Assembly: GCA_938005745.1 (NCBI GenBank)
Contig: CALLMM010000033.1
Span: 28,677-92,676 of the forward strand
Length of the DNA stretch: 64,000 nt
DNA from: an uncultured Chthonomonadales bacterium
Lineage (GTDB): Bacteria > Armatimonadota > Chthonomonadetes > Chthonomonadales > CAJBBX01
Reading direction: 5' to 3'
The notes beneath the pieces were generated by a model. That model did not search any database. It saw nothing but the letters and a program-made list of their open reading frames with translations, and was not told the origin of the DNA. The position numbers and the translations under genes were made by a program. The number at the start of each line of letters is the position of its first letter. Within the stretch, counting starts at the first letter, position 1. Positions 29,672-38,463 of this stretch are shown piece by piece.

Positions 29672-31084
29672 ATGCGTTTCCCCAACCGGACCGGGCGTCT
29701 CTGTGCCCCATGGCTGATGATGGCTGCGCTGATCATCCTGCCTTTCGGGATCGGCGTCACTCTGTTGTGGAGCAGCCCCGTCGCCGCCGATTCGCGCTCC
29801 GGCAGGTCTCCCGCCCGCGTAACCTACGCGCGCGACGTTGCGCCGATCCTGCAGAAGAACTGCATGTCCTGTCATCGTCCCGGCGAGGTGGCGCCGTTCT
29901 CGCTCACCGGCTACGAGGATGCCCGCAAACGGGCTAAGCAGATCGCCGTCGTAACGAAGAGCCGCGTCATGCCCCCCTGGAAAGCCGAGTCCAACGGCGA
30001 GTTTCATGACGAGATGAAGCTGACCGAATCGGAGATCGCGACGCTGTCCGCCTGGGCGGAGAATGGCGCGCCGATGGGCAACCCGAAAGAGCTTCCGCCC
30101 AACCCGAAGTTCTCCTCCGGCTGGCATCTGGGCGAGCCGGATGTGGTCTTTGATATCGGGGGGGACTACGAACTGCCGGCGGAGGGGAGCGATGTCTACC
30201 GTAACTTCGTGATCCCGACCAGCTTCCCGGAGGATCGCTGGATATCCGCGATGGAGGTGCGGCCCGGCAACCGCGCCGTGGTGCATCACGTGCTGGTCTT
30301 CACCGACACCTCCGGCACGGCGCGCAAACTGGACGCGAAGGACCCGGGTCCCGGCTACAGCACCTTCGGGGGCGTCGGGTTCCTGCCTGCGGGCGGGCTG
30401 GGAGGCTGGGCGCCGGGCAATCTTCCCCGACATCTGCCCGACGGGGTCGGCAGCCTGCTGCCGAAGGGCGCCGATCTGGTGCTGCAGGTTCACTACAATA
30501 TGAGCGGCAAACCGGAAAAAGATCGGACGAAGATCGGTCTGCACTTTGCCCGCAAGCCGGTGGATAAGCATCTGCGCATCTTCCCGCTGATCGCGCCGTT
30601 CCTTCGCATTCCGCCGGGCGATAAGAACCACGTGGTCGAGGCGAGCTTCCCGGTTCCGATGGCTGTGCAGGTGCTTCAGGTAACGCCGCATATGCACCTG
30701 CTGGGGCGGGAGATGACGGTGACGGCGACCCTCCCCGACAGAACGCAGAAGCGGATTGTCTATGTACCGGACTGGGATTTCAACTGGCAGAACACCTACT
30801 CGTTCAAAGAGCCGCTGAACCTGCCTGCCGGCGCCTGGCTGAAGCTGCGCGCCCGATATGACAACTCGGAGGAGAACCCGCGCAATCCCAGCCGTCCGCC
30901 AAAGCTGGTCACCTGGGGCGAGAAGACGACCGACGAGATGTGCATCGCGTTCATCGCCTATACCGTCAATGCGGAGAGCCTGACGAAGGGCAGAAGCGTG
31001 AGCGGTCTGCTGCGGCAGGGGCGCGCCCGGCTGGAGCGCGCTCGCGCCTTTCTGCAGCCGCCTGCGGGTCGTCGAGAACGGTAG
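29672..31084 (+). CDS. Cytochrome c / copper type II monooxygenase-like protein
   Basis: Exported 470 aa protein (signal helix at residues 10-35). Residues 50-150 hold a single heme c motif CMSCHRPGEVAPFSL and the conserved MPPWKAESNGEFHDEM block. The rest matches the two-lobed PHM fold: Cu ligands are visible as VVHHV, LQVHYN, TPHMHLLG and DEMCIAF, so both copper sites look intact. In such enzymes the copper sites hydroxylate C-H bonds with an electron donor; here the fused heme domain could be that donor (inference). A tandem paralogue with an added redoxin domain follows 102 bases later. Substrate unknown. Confidence 0.8.
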   Translation: MRFPNRTGRLCAPWLMMAALIILPFGIGVTLLWSSPVAADSRSGRSPARVTYARDVAPILQKNCMSCHRPGEVAPFSLTGYEDARKRAKQIAVVTKSRVMPPWKAESNGEFHDEMKLTESEIATLSAWAENGAPMGNPKELPPNPKFSSGWHLGEPDVVFDIGGDYELPAEGSDVYRNFVIPTSFPEDRWISAMEVRPGNRAVVHHVLVFTDTSGTARKLDAKDPGPGYSTFGGVGFLPAGGLGGWAPGNLPRHLPDGVGSLLPKGADLVLQVHYNMSGKPEKDRTKIGLHFARKPVDKHLRIFPLIAPFLRIPPGDKNHVVEASFPVPMAVQVLQVTPHMHLLGREMTVTATLPDRTQKRIVYVPDWDFNWQNTYSFKEPLNLPAGAWLKLRARYDNSEENPRNPSRPPKLVTWGEKTTDEMCIAFIAYTVNAESLTKGRSVSGLLRQGRARLERARAFLQPPAGRRER

Positions 31085-31186
31085 CGGTCGGAAAAAACGG
31101 CTCGGCGGGATCGGTATATCCTTTCACTCTCGTATAGACTGATAAATCTCGTGGCGTACCATACTGAACGGCTGCAGGAGATAAGC

Positions 31187-33052
31187 ATGAGGTGGAGACA
31201 CGGGCGGGCGGCTCTGCGCCCCAGCCTGATGATACTGGCGATGGGCATGGCGGGGCTGCTGACCCTGGCGTTGACCGGCAGCGCACGCACCGTATCCCGT
31301 ATCGCGGTCGGAAATCGTCCGGCGGACATCGCTTTCCGCGATCTCGCCGGCGGGAGTCATACGCTGCATGCGACGGACAACCGACCCGCCGTCTATCTGT
31401 TTCTTTCGACCCAGTGCCCGGCGGCGAAAGCCTACTCGCCCCGCATCGTCGCGCTGGAGAAGGCGTACCGCGCAAAAGGGGTTCGGGTCTTTGGAGTCTT
31501 TTCCAACGTCAATGAAGGTGCGCAGGAGATCGCGGCGCATGCGAAGGAGCGAAACTACGTCTTCCCCATCGTGCGAGACAACGGCGCGCTGGCGAAGCGG
31601 CTCGGTGCATTGATGACGCCGGAGGCGGTGCTGCTCGATGCAAAGGGCGTGATCCGCTATCGGGGACGCATTGACGACAATGCCGACGCAGCGCGCGTAC
31701 GCTCCCGTGACCTGCAGAACGCGCTGGATTCGGTGCTGGCGGGCAAGCTGGTGGCGAGACCGGAGACGAAGGTGGTCGGCTGCACGATTCGCCCCGCCAT
31801 GCCGGCTGCGAGCGCGAAGAACGCGAAGTTCACCTTTGCCCGCGACGTCGCGCCGATTATTCAGAAGAACTGCCTGCCCTGCCATCGCTCCGGCGCAGTC
31901 GCTCCCTTCTCGCTGGAGACCTATCAGCAGGCGGCAGCGTGGGCTTCCCTTATCAAGGACACGACGCAGGCGCGTCGCATGCCCCCCTGGAAAGCCGAGT
32001 CCAACGGCGAGTTTCACAATGAGATGCGCCTGACCGAATCGGAGATCGCGACGCTGGCGGCATGGGCGGACAGCGGCGCGCCGATGGGCAGCCCGAAAGA
32101 GCTTCCGCCCAACCCGAAGTTCTCCTCCGGCTGGATGCTGGGCGAGCCGGATGCGGTGCTGGAGCCGTCCGAACCCTATCATCTGGCGGCGGAGGGGCGG
32201 GATGTCTATCAGTGTTTCGTCTTTCCGACCAACTTTGAGGCGGACCGCTTCATCTCCGCGCTGGAGGCGAAGCCGGGCAATAACGCGGTGGTGCATCACG
32301 TGATCGCCTGGCTGGACACCACCGGAACCGCGCGCCGGCTCGATGCGCAGGAGCCTGGTCCTGGCTACCGCTCCAACGGCGGCTTCCCCGGCTTCGTTCC
32401 GGCGGGCTTTCTGGGCGGCTGGGCGCCCGGCAACCTGCCCTTCACCGCCCCGCAGGGAACCGGCGTCCATATCCCGAAAGGCGCGGACATCGTGCTGGAG
32501 GTTCACTACCACTCCAACGGCAAGCCGCAGACCGATAAGACGAAGATCGGGCTGCACTTCACGAAGGGTCCGGTGCAGCGGACGGTTCGCGCCGCGTTTC
32601 TGGCGAACCCGATGTTTGTGATCCCCGCCGGGGCGAAGGACTATCCGGTCTTTGCCAGCATGAACGTGCCGCAGGACATCACGGTGCTGGGGGTGATGCC
32701 GCACATGCACCTGCTGGGAAAGCAGATCACGGTCACCGCGATCAAGCCGGACGGTCAGAAGCGGCGGATGGTGCATGTGCCGCGCTGGGACTTCAACTGG
32801 CAGACGACCTACAGCTACAAAGAGCCGCTGCTGCTGGAGAAGGGGTCGCGCGTGCGTGTGGATGCCCGCTACGACAACTCGGAGGACAATCCCAACAACC
32901 CCAGTCGTCCGCCGAAGCCGGTGGGGTGGGGCGAGCAGACGACCGATGAGATGTGTCTGGCGATCGTCATGTATACGATCAACGGGGAGGATCTGACGCA
33001 GGGAGTGAAGGCTCCCCGCCTGAACTACTTTGAGATCGGACGCGGACAGTAA
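31187..33052 (+). CDS. Redoxin / cytochrome c / copper monooxygenase-like fusion protein
   Basis: 621 aa exported protein. After a signal helix (MILAMGMAGLLTLALTGSA), residues 45-190 are an AhpC/TSA-redoxin-like domain with a single Cys in FLSTQCPAAKAYSP, not the usual CxxC. Then comes one heme c motif CLPCHRSGAVAPFSL and the PHM-like part with VVHHV, LEVHYHSNG, MPHMHLLG and DEMCLAI, so all copper ligands are present. I chose ATG 31187 (AGGAG six bases upstream) over GTG 31151. It is a close paralogue of the preceding gene in its C-terminal two thirds. A 13-bp stem terminator follows. Confidence 0.8.
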   Translation: MRWRHGRAALRPSLMILAMGMAGLLTLALTGSARTVSRIAVGNRPADIAFRDLAGGSHTLHATDNRPAVYLFLSTQCPAAKAYSPRIVALEKAYRAKGVRVFGVFSNVNEGAQEIAAHAKERNYVFPIVRDNGALAKRLGALMTPEAVLLDAKGVIRYRGRIDDNADAARVRSRDLQNALDSVLAGKLVARPETKVVGCTIRPAMPAASAKNAKFTFARDVAPIIQKNCLPCHRSGAVAPFSLETYQQAAAWASLIKDTTQARRMPPWKAESNGEFHNEMRLTESEIATLAAWADSGAPMGSPKELPPNPKFSSGWMLGEPDAVLEPSEPYHLAAEGRDVYQCFVFPTNFEADRFISALEAKPGNNAVVHHVIAWLDTTGTARRLDAQEPGPGYRSNGGFPGFVPAGFLGGWAPGNLPFTAPQGTGVHIPKGADIVLEVHYHSNGKPQTDKTKIGLHFTKGPVQRTVRAAFLANPMFVIPAGAKDYPVFASMNVPQDITVLGVMPHMHLLGKQITVTAIKPDGQKRRMVHVPRWDFNWQTTYSYKEPLLLEKGSRVRVDARYDNSEDNPNNPSRPPKPVGWGEQTTDEMCLAIVMYTINGEDLTQGVKAPRLNYFEIGRGQ

Positions 33053-33066
33053 GTCGCCGCAGCGTA

Positions 33067-33102
33067 GAGAGCCGGGCTGTCCGGGAGGGCAGCCCGGCTC
33101 TC
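33067..33102. terminator. Bidirectional terminator
   Basis: GAGAGCCGGGCTG (33067-33079) pairs perfectly with CAGCCCGGCTCTC (33090-33102), loop of 10. Tail TCTGTATTT on the plus side. It lies between two convergent genes. Confidence 0.75.
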
Positions 33103-33110
33103 TCTGTATT

Positions 33111-34106
33111 TCAGGGGCGTGCGAATCTCGTTACGGCGGGATCCACGGGGTGGGGAAGCGGAAGCCCCTGCAGCCCGGCGACCAGATTCTCCGCCGCCAG
33201 TACCGCCATGCGGGTGCGTGTGGCGATGGAGGCGGAGCCGATATGCGGCAGCAGAACCACGTTATCCAGCTGCAGGAGCGGATCGGTGAGGGGCAGGGGT
33301 TCCACCTCGAACACATCCAGCCCCGCCGCCGCGATCTGTCTGCGTTTCAGCGCCTCGTAGAGCGCAGCCTGATCCACCACCGGTCCGCGGGAGGTGTTGA
33401 TGAAAATGGCGGAGGGCTTCATGCGCGCAAACTGCTGCGCGCCCATCAGGTGGCGGGTCTGCGGGGTGAGCGGGGTGTGCACGGTGACAAAGTCGCTCTG
33501 GCTCAACAGGGTTCCCAGGTCTGCAAACTGCGCCCCGAAGTTCTGCTCCGCCGCCTCACTGCGCTGCGCGTCCGTGTAGAGGATGTTCATCTCAAAGCCG
33601 TGCGCCCGCCGCGCCACCTCATACCCGATGCGCCCCATGCCGATGATTCCCAGGGTCGCGTGGTGCACGTCGGGTCCGGTCAGGAGCATCGGAGACCAGG
33701 TCTGCCAGGCTCCGGAGCGGGCGTAGCGGTCCGCCTCGACGATACGCCGCGCCGCCGCCAGCAGCAGGGCAAAGGTCAGGTCGGCGGTCGTCTCGGTCAG
33801 TACGCCGGGCGTGTTGCCGACGGGAATGCCCCGCGCGGAGCAGGCTGCCACATCTATGTTATCAAATCCTACCGCCATCTGACTCACGACCCGCAGGTTG
33901 GGTGCGTTGTCCAAAAGCTCCGCGTCAATGCGGTCGGTCAGCAGGCAGAGCAGCCCCTCCGCTGCGCGCACCTTCTCCAGAAGAACGGCGCGCGGGGGAG
34001 GCATCTCCTCCTGCCAGACCTCCGCTGCGGAGGCGGAGTGGATGATCTCCATGGCGGCATCGGGAAGACGACGGGTGACGAAGACGCAGGGCAGATTACT
34101 GGACAT
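33111..34106 (-). CDS. D-2-hydroxyacid dehydrogenase (glyoxylate/hydroxypyruvate reductase type)
   Basis: NAD(P)-dependent dehydrogenase, 331 aa. Nucleotide site: ATLGIIGMGRIGYEVARRA near residues 150-168. Catalytic Arg in INTSRGPVVDQ, Glu in DVFEVEPLP and His in LLPHIGSAS. The substrate-domain segment VVSQMAVGFDNID resembles glyoxylate and hydroxypyruvate reductases. The start ATG 34106 overlaps the end of the upstream Nif3-like gene by 11 bases with GGAG seven bases before it, so the two are translationally coupled. Confidence 0.9.
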   Translation of the reverse strand: MSSNLPCVFVTRRLPDAAMEIIHSASAAEVWQEEMPPPRAVLLEKVRAAEGLLCLLTDRIDAELLDNAPNLRVVSQMAVGFDNIDVAACSARGIPVGNTPGVLTETTADLTFALLLAAARRIVEADRYARSGAWQTWSPMLLTGPDVHHATLGIIGMGRIGYEVARRAHGFEMNILYTDAQRSEAAEQNFGAQFADLGTLLSQSDFVTVHTPLTPQTRHLMGAQQFARMKPSAIFINTSRGPVVDQAALYEALKRRQIAAAGLDVFEVEPLPLTDPLLQLDNVVLLPHIGSASIATRTRMAVLAAENLVAGLQGLPLPHPVDPAVTRFARP

Positions 34107-35235
34107 AGAGGATCTCCACGCCATCGGAATCGAAGGTGTCTCGCAGCTGCATGCATAACTGCTGCAGACCGGGGGAGAGGGAGGCGGCATAGCCGACATC
34201 AATGATGACGGTGGTGCCGCTGTCCGCCAGCGCGAAATCTTGCGGTGACGCGCTGCCGGTGATGAAGGCGCCGGCTCCGGAGCGGCGCGCCTGCCAGAAA
34301 AGCCCGTCGCACGCGCCGCTTGCCACCGCCAGCGAAGAGACGGGAAAATCGGAGTGGTGCGAGCAGCGGATGGAGTCGGTCTCCAGCGCATCCTGAACCT
34401 GCGCCAGCACCGTGTCCATCGCCACCGTCAGGGGCAGTTCGCCCATGCGCCCGCGTCCGTAGACGACTCCGGGATTGCGAATCACGTAGACATCGTAGGC
34501 GACCTCTTCATACGGATGGGCGTCCAGCACCGCCGCGATCACGCCCTGCAGCTCTCGCTGGGGAACTACCATCTCGATCCGTATCTCTTCGACCGTCTCC
34601 ATGCGTCCCACCGCGCCGATGGTCGGTTCGGCTCCTTCGCGGGGCAGGAAGGTTCCCCGTCCCTGCGTCTCGAAGGAGCAGTGGCTGTAGTTGCCGATAT
34701 TTCCGGCTCCCGCCTCCGCCGCCGCGTTTCGGACGCGCTCGACCGCGTTGCGCGGGGTGAAGACGGCGATCTTGTACTGCGGCTCGAAGTTGGTGGGGCG
34801 CAGCATGGAGGTTGCCGCCAGCCCCAGCCGCTCCGCCAGCGCGTCGTCGAATCCGCCCGGCGCGGCGGCGAAACTGTTGGGCAGGACATAGAAGCTGATC
34901 CGGTTCTCCAGCAGATAGGAGAGCTTCGCGCCGACGGGATCATCGAGCCGAACCGCCATGATCGGCGTGGTCAGCAGGGGGGCGTAGGTCAGCAGCAGCG
35001 ACTGTTTGCGGGAGGCGGCGGTAGAGAGCGCGCTCTGCGTGGGCATCGGCGAGACGACCACCGTCTTCACCTCCGCCGAAGAGGAGCCGGCTTGCAGTCC
35101 CCACGGCTCTTCCGGCACGGAGAGCCAGGGCGGCGCCAGATACTCCAGAAAATCGCTGATCTCGGCGACGCTGACCGAGCGGCGTCTGCGTCGCCGTGTC
35201 CGCTCTTCGGACATCTCTCCCGGTTTGCGGTTCAT
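34096..35235 (-). CDS. Nif3-like protein with insert domain and lost metal ligands
   Basis: 379 aa Nif3/YqfO-like protein. Residues 20-125 and 260-379 match the two halves of the Nif3 core, and about 135-245 is the inserted PII/CutA-like domain (YKIAVFTPRNAVERVRNAAA; DAHPYEEVAYDVY). The metal ligands are replaced: the His-His position reads LLLTYAPLLTTP, the Asp of the usual LDAAPGG reads NSFAAAPGG, and the C-terminal GHxxxE reads DVGYAASL. The fold seems kept while the dinuclear site is gone. ATG 35235 has GGGAG seven bases upstream. A consensus promoter lies about 160 bases upstream. Coupled to the dehydrogenase gene. Confidence 0.8.
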   Translation of the reverse strand: MNRKPGEMSEERTRRRRRRSVSVAEISDFLEYLAPPWLSVPEEPWGLQAGSSSAEVKTVVVSPMPTQSALSTAASRKQSLLLTYAPLLTTPIMAVRLDDPVGAKLSYLLENRISFYVLPNSFAAAPGGFDDALAERLGLAATSMLRPTNFEPQYKIAVFTPRNAVERVRNAAAEAGAGNIGNYSHCSFETQGRGTFLPREGAEPTIGAVGRMETVEEIRIEMVVPQRELQGVIAAVLDAHPYEEVAYDVYVIRNPGVVYGRGRMGELPLTVAMDTVLAQVQDALETDSIRCSHHSDFPVSSLAVASGACDGLFWQARRSGAGAFITGSASPQDFALADSGTTVIIDVGYAASLSPGLQQLCMQLRDTFDSDGVEILYVQ

Positions 35236-35560
35236 CGCGCCGCTCCCGCGCAGCGGTGACGCGCTGCACCCGTGATGCCGTGGCGCGCTGCACCTGCGCT
35301 GCAACCGGAGGAGAGGGAAAGAGCGGGGACGGCTGATGTGGTAACAATCGAGTAGAGCATACCGCGAAAAATCTACCTCCTGACGCCCTGCGAGTATAGC
35401 AAAAAGCGAGCGAATTGTCAAAGCGCATTTCGCAGTTTCGCGGCGCGGCGCGCAGGGGAAGGAGCAGAGGCGTGTCGCGATTCCTGCGCGTTTGTCGCAG
35501 AGGCAGGAATAGTCGGGTTCGCTCGCGTAATATAGTCAGCGACAGGGAGGTGGACACGTC
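35236..35560. other. Divergent intergenic region between the Nif3-like and methyltransferase genes
   Basis: 325 bases with no gene. It holds the consensus minus promoter at 35393-35421 and about 155 bases of leader for the Nif3-like gene. On the plus side a TATAGT (35531-35536) is a possible -10 for the methyltransferase without a clear -35. Confidence 0.6.
35393..35421 (-). promoter_or_regulatory. Promoter of the Nif3-like/dehydrogenase pair
   Basis: Minus strand TTGACA (35416-35421), 17-base spacer, TATACT (35393-35398). Confidence 0.8.
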
Positions 35561-36367
35561 ATGAATCGGACTGAAGATTGGGACATCATCTGGAAGTGGC
35601 AGTGGTTCCGTCGTCCGTTGTGGCAGCCCTATTTTCGCGATCCATCGCACCCGGAGGGGCGTCCGGCGCGTTCTGCGCCGATCTGGGTCTGGACGCTGCA
35701 GCAACTGGGCGCGCAGCGCGTTCTGGACTGTAATGCCGGACTCGGACTGCGGGCGGTTATCCTGCGCGAAGCCGGCTTTGAGGTGGTCGGGACGGACGCC
35801 AGCAGCGTCGCCGTCACCCATGCCCGCGAACTGTCGGAATCGCTCGCGATGGAGATACCTTTCTATCACTGCGACTGGCAGAGCCTGGGCGAGCAGTTCA
35901 CCGCCGAGTTTGACGCCATCATCAACGACGCCTTCGCCTGGACGCTGACCCGCTCCGAACTGCGTTTTGCATCCCATAACTTCTTCTCCATCCTCAAGCC
36001 GGGCGGTGCGCTGATCTTTACCGGCGCGGATCAATGGTCGCGGGGGCTGGATCGCGCCGCGATGATCAATCATGCCTGGGAAGCCGCGCCGCGTTTTCAA
36101 CTGCGCAGCGACTACTCCGACGGAGAGACGCATCTGACGCTGGTGGTCGCCCGCGACAAGTCGGAGATCGGCGTGGTGGAGAACTACCTGTTTGTGGTGC
36201 GCGATGCGAGCGGTCCGCGTCTGGAGACCGCCTCCATCTGTAATTCGGTGCAGTGGACCTGGGAGGACTATCAGGCTGTCTGCCGGGAGGCGAACTTCTC
36301 CTCGCTGGAGAGCGTGCGGGTTCCCGTCGGTCGCCGCGAACACATTCTTAACGTCGCTCGAAAGTAG
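35561..36367 (+). CDS. Class I SAM-dependent methyltransferase
   Basis: 268 aa Rossmann methyltransferase. The SAM motif reads RVLDCNAGLGLRAVILREAG near residues 53-72, then the acidic VVGTDASSVAV, then NDAFAWT and the KPGGALIFTG turn. N-terminus is Trp-rich (DWDIIWKWQWFRRPLWQPYF). Start behind AGGGAGG. Substrate unknown. It precedes the DUF6785 gene by 48 bases and the PhyH gene beyond; they may be co-transcribed. Confidence 0.8.
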   Translation: MNRTEDWDIIWKWQWFRRPLWQPYFRDPSHPEGRPARSAPIWVWTLQQLGAQRVLDCNAGLGLRAVILREAGFEVVGTDASSVAVTHARELSESLAMEIPFYHCDWQSLGEQFTAEFDAIINDAFAWTLTRSELRFASHNFFSILKPGGALIFTGADQWSRGLDRAAMINHAWEAAPRFQLRSDYSDGETHLTLVVARDKSEIGVVENYLFVVRDASGPRLETASICNSVQWTWEDYQAVCREANFSSLESVRVPVGRREHILNVARK

Positions 36368-36415
36368 GCGGCGAAGAGAAGCCTCCGCTCCTCTTCTCGC
36401 GCCAACCCCTTTTCT

Positions 36416-38392
36416 ATGACCGCTTTTACCCAACCTCCGGAGCCTTCTCCCGGTCCTGCCGCCTCCGCCGCTGTCGTACCGGCGCGGCGCGTCTCCTTTC
36501 GCGCGGTGCTGATCGGCTTGCTCTGCATCCCACTCAACGCCGTCTGGGTGATCCTGATGGAGCGCGTGGACGGACGCGCCTTCAGCAGCACCGCTTCGCT
36601 CTTCTTCACCGCCGTCTTTTTCCTGATGGTCGTGACCGCCCTCAACCGCCTGCTGATCAGACACCTGCCCCGTCATGCGCTGCATCAGGGCGAGCTGCTG
36701 ACCATCTTCAGCATGGTTTCGATCGCGACGGCGATGGCGGCGGTGGACTTCATGTCCCCCCTGATCACCATCATGGGGCACGGGGTCTGGTTCTCCACGC
36801 CGGAGAACAACTGGGAGTCGTTTCTGAAGGATCTGCCGCAGTGGCTGATCGTGACGGATCGGGAGGCGTTGAAGGGCTACTATCTGGGCAGCTCCACGCT
36901 CTATCGCTGGGAGGCGATCCGCGCCTGGCTGATACCCGCCTCCTGGTGGACGCTCTTTATCATGGCTCTGCTGTGGACGATGAGCTGTCTGAACACCGTG
37001 CTCCGGGCGCAGTGGACGGACAAGGAGCGTCTGACCTACCCGATGACCCAGCTTCCTATCGCCATGACCCGCGAGGACGGCAGCCTCTATCGGAACCGGC
37101 TCTTCTGGATGGGGTTTGCGCTGGCGGGCGGTTTGAGCCTCATCAACGGACTGCATAACCTCTACCCCTCCGTTCCCGCGCTGACCTTCAACGGATTCGA
37201 CGCCGGACAGTGGTTTCCGCAGCGTCCCTGGAACGCGATCGGCTGGACCCCCCTGGCGATCTTTCCCTTTGTGGTGGGGCTGGGCTATCTGCTGCCGGTG
37301 GACCTGCTTTTCAGCTGCTGGTTCTTCTTCCTCTTCTGGCGGCTGGAGAAGGTGGCGTCGAGCGCGATGGGGTTTATGGCGGAGCATCCGAAGTTTCCCT
37401 ACATTGATGAACAGATGTTCGGCGGCTACATGGCGATCTGTCTGTTTGCGCTGTGGACGGCGCGTCCGCATCTGCGCGAGGTGTGGCAGAAGGCGTTCGG
37501 CAGAGGGGCGACCATCTCGGAAGCGAATGAGCCGATGCGCTTTCGCACCGCGATTGTGGGCGCGTTCTGCGGCTTTCTCTTTCTGACGGGGTTTTCCTAT
37601 GCTGCCGGACTGCCGCTGTGGCTGGCAGCCGTCTTCTTTCTGATCTACTTCGCCATCGCCATCAGCGTGACGCGAATGCGCGCCGAACTGGGTCCGCCGA
37701 CCCATGACCTGCACTTTATCGGTCCGGGACAGACACTGAACACCGTTCTGGGGACTCGCAGCCTGGACGGTCCGACGCTGGGCGTCTTCGCGCTCTACTA
37801 CTGGTTCAATCGCGCCTACCGCGCGCATCCGATGCCGCATCAACTGGAAGCCTTCAAGATGGCGCAGTTGAGCGGAACCTCGCAGAAAGGGGTGATGTTC
37901 GCCCTGCTGCTGGCGGCGCTGGCGGGCATCTTCTTCACCTTCTGGGTCACGCTGCACGTCTCGTATGAGATGGGGGCGGCGGGACGGATTCGCGGATGGG
38001 CTTCGCTGGGGTACGGCACAGAGGCGTTCAATAACCTCGCTGCCTGGAGGGCTTCGCCGGCGCGCCCGGATACGCAGGCGACCTTCGCCATGTTTGTCGG
38101 CTTTGTGATCGCCTCCGTGCTGATGATCCTGAAGCTCAACATCTACGGCTGGCCCTTCCATGCGCTCGGCTTCTCGATCTCCGGCGGCTGGTCCATGATG
38201 TGGGCATGGCTCAGCCTCTTTGTCGCCTGGGTGCTGAAGTCGCTCATCCTGCGCTACAGCGGTCTGCGCGGCTATCGCGCCGGGCTGCCCTTCTTCTTCG
38301 GCGTGATCCTGGGCGACTTCCTCATCGGCGGAATATGGACTCTGCTCGGCTTGATCCTCGATATTCCCATCTACAGCCTCTGGAGCGGATAG
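36416..38392 (+). CDS. DUF6785-type polytopic membrane protein
   Basis: 658 aa integral membrane protein with about 14 hydrophobic helices. Shared with the paralogue at 49395-51425: STLYRW, IPASWWTLF, RMRAELGPPT, LLPVDLLFSCWFFF and, at the end, LILRYSGLRGYRAGLPFFFG. This is the DUF6784/DUF6785 family, common in Armatimonadota and Planctomycetota, perhaps related to oligopeptide transporters; no substrate is known. The start is ATG 36416 without a strong ribosome site. Neighbours are a methyltransferase and a PhyH-type dioxygenase. Confidence 0.72.
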   Translation: MTAFTQPPEPSPGPAASAAVVPARRVSFRAVLIGLLCIPLNAVWVILMERVDGRAFSSTASLFFTAVFFLMVVTALNRLLIRHLPRHALHQGELLTIFSMVSIATAMAAVDFMSPLITIMGHGVWFSTPENNWESFLKDLPQWLIVTDREALKGYYLGSSTLYRWEAIRAWLIPASWWTLFIMALLWTMSCLNTVLRAQWTDKERLTYPMTQLPIAMTREDGSLYRNRLFWMGFALAGGLSLINGLHNLYPSVPALTFNGFDAGQWFPQRPWNAIGWTPLAIFPFVVGLGYLLPVDLLFSCWFFFLFWRLEKVASSAMGFMAEHPKFPYIDEQMFGGYMAICLFALWTARPHLREVWQKAFGRGATISEANEPMRFRTAIVGAFCGFLFLTGFSYAAGLPLWLAAVFFLIYFAIAISVTRMRAELGPPTHDLHFIGPGQTLNTVLGTRSLDGPTLGVFALYYWFNRAYRAHPMPHQLEAFKMAQLSGTSQKGVMFALLLAALAGIFFTFWVTLHVSYEMGAAGRIRGWASLGYGTEAFNNLAAWRASPARPDTQATFAMFVGFVIASVLMILKLNIYGWPFHALGFSISGGWSMMWAWLSLFVAWVLKSLILRYSGLRGYRAGLPFFFGVILGDFLIGGIWTLLGLILDIPIYSLWSG

Positions 38393-38463
38393 CGGCGCGC
38401 CCCGCTCCGTAAATCGGGTATAACTGAAGGCGCTATCTTTGTCAATCGGGAGGGAGCGGGAGC

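Noticed and set aside
31124..32776. 550-residue minus-strand open frame
   Set aside because: Antisense to the redoxin/cytochrome/monooxygenase-like gene; Arg/Leu/His-rich without motifs.
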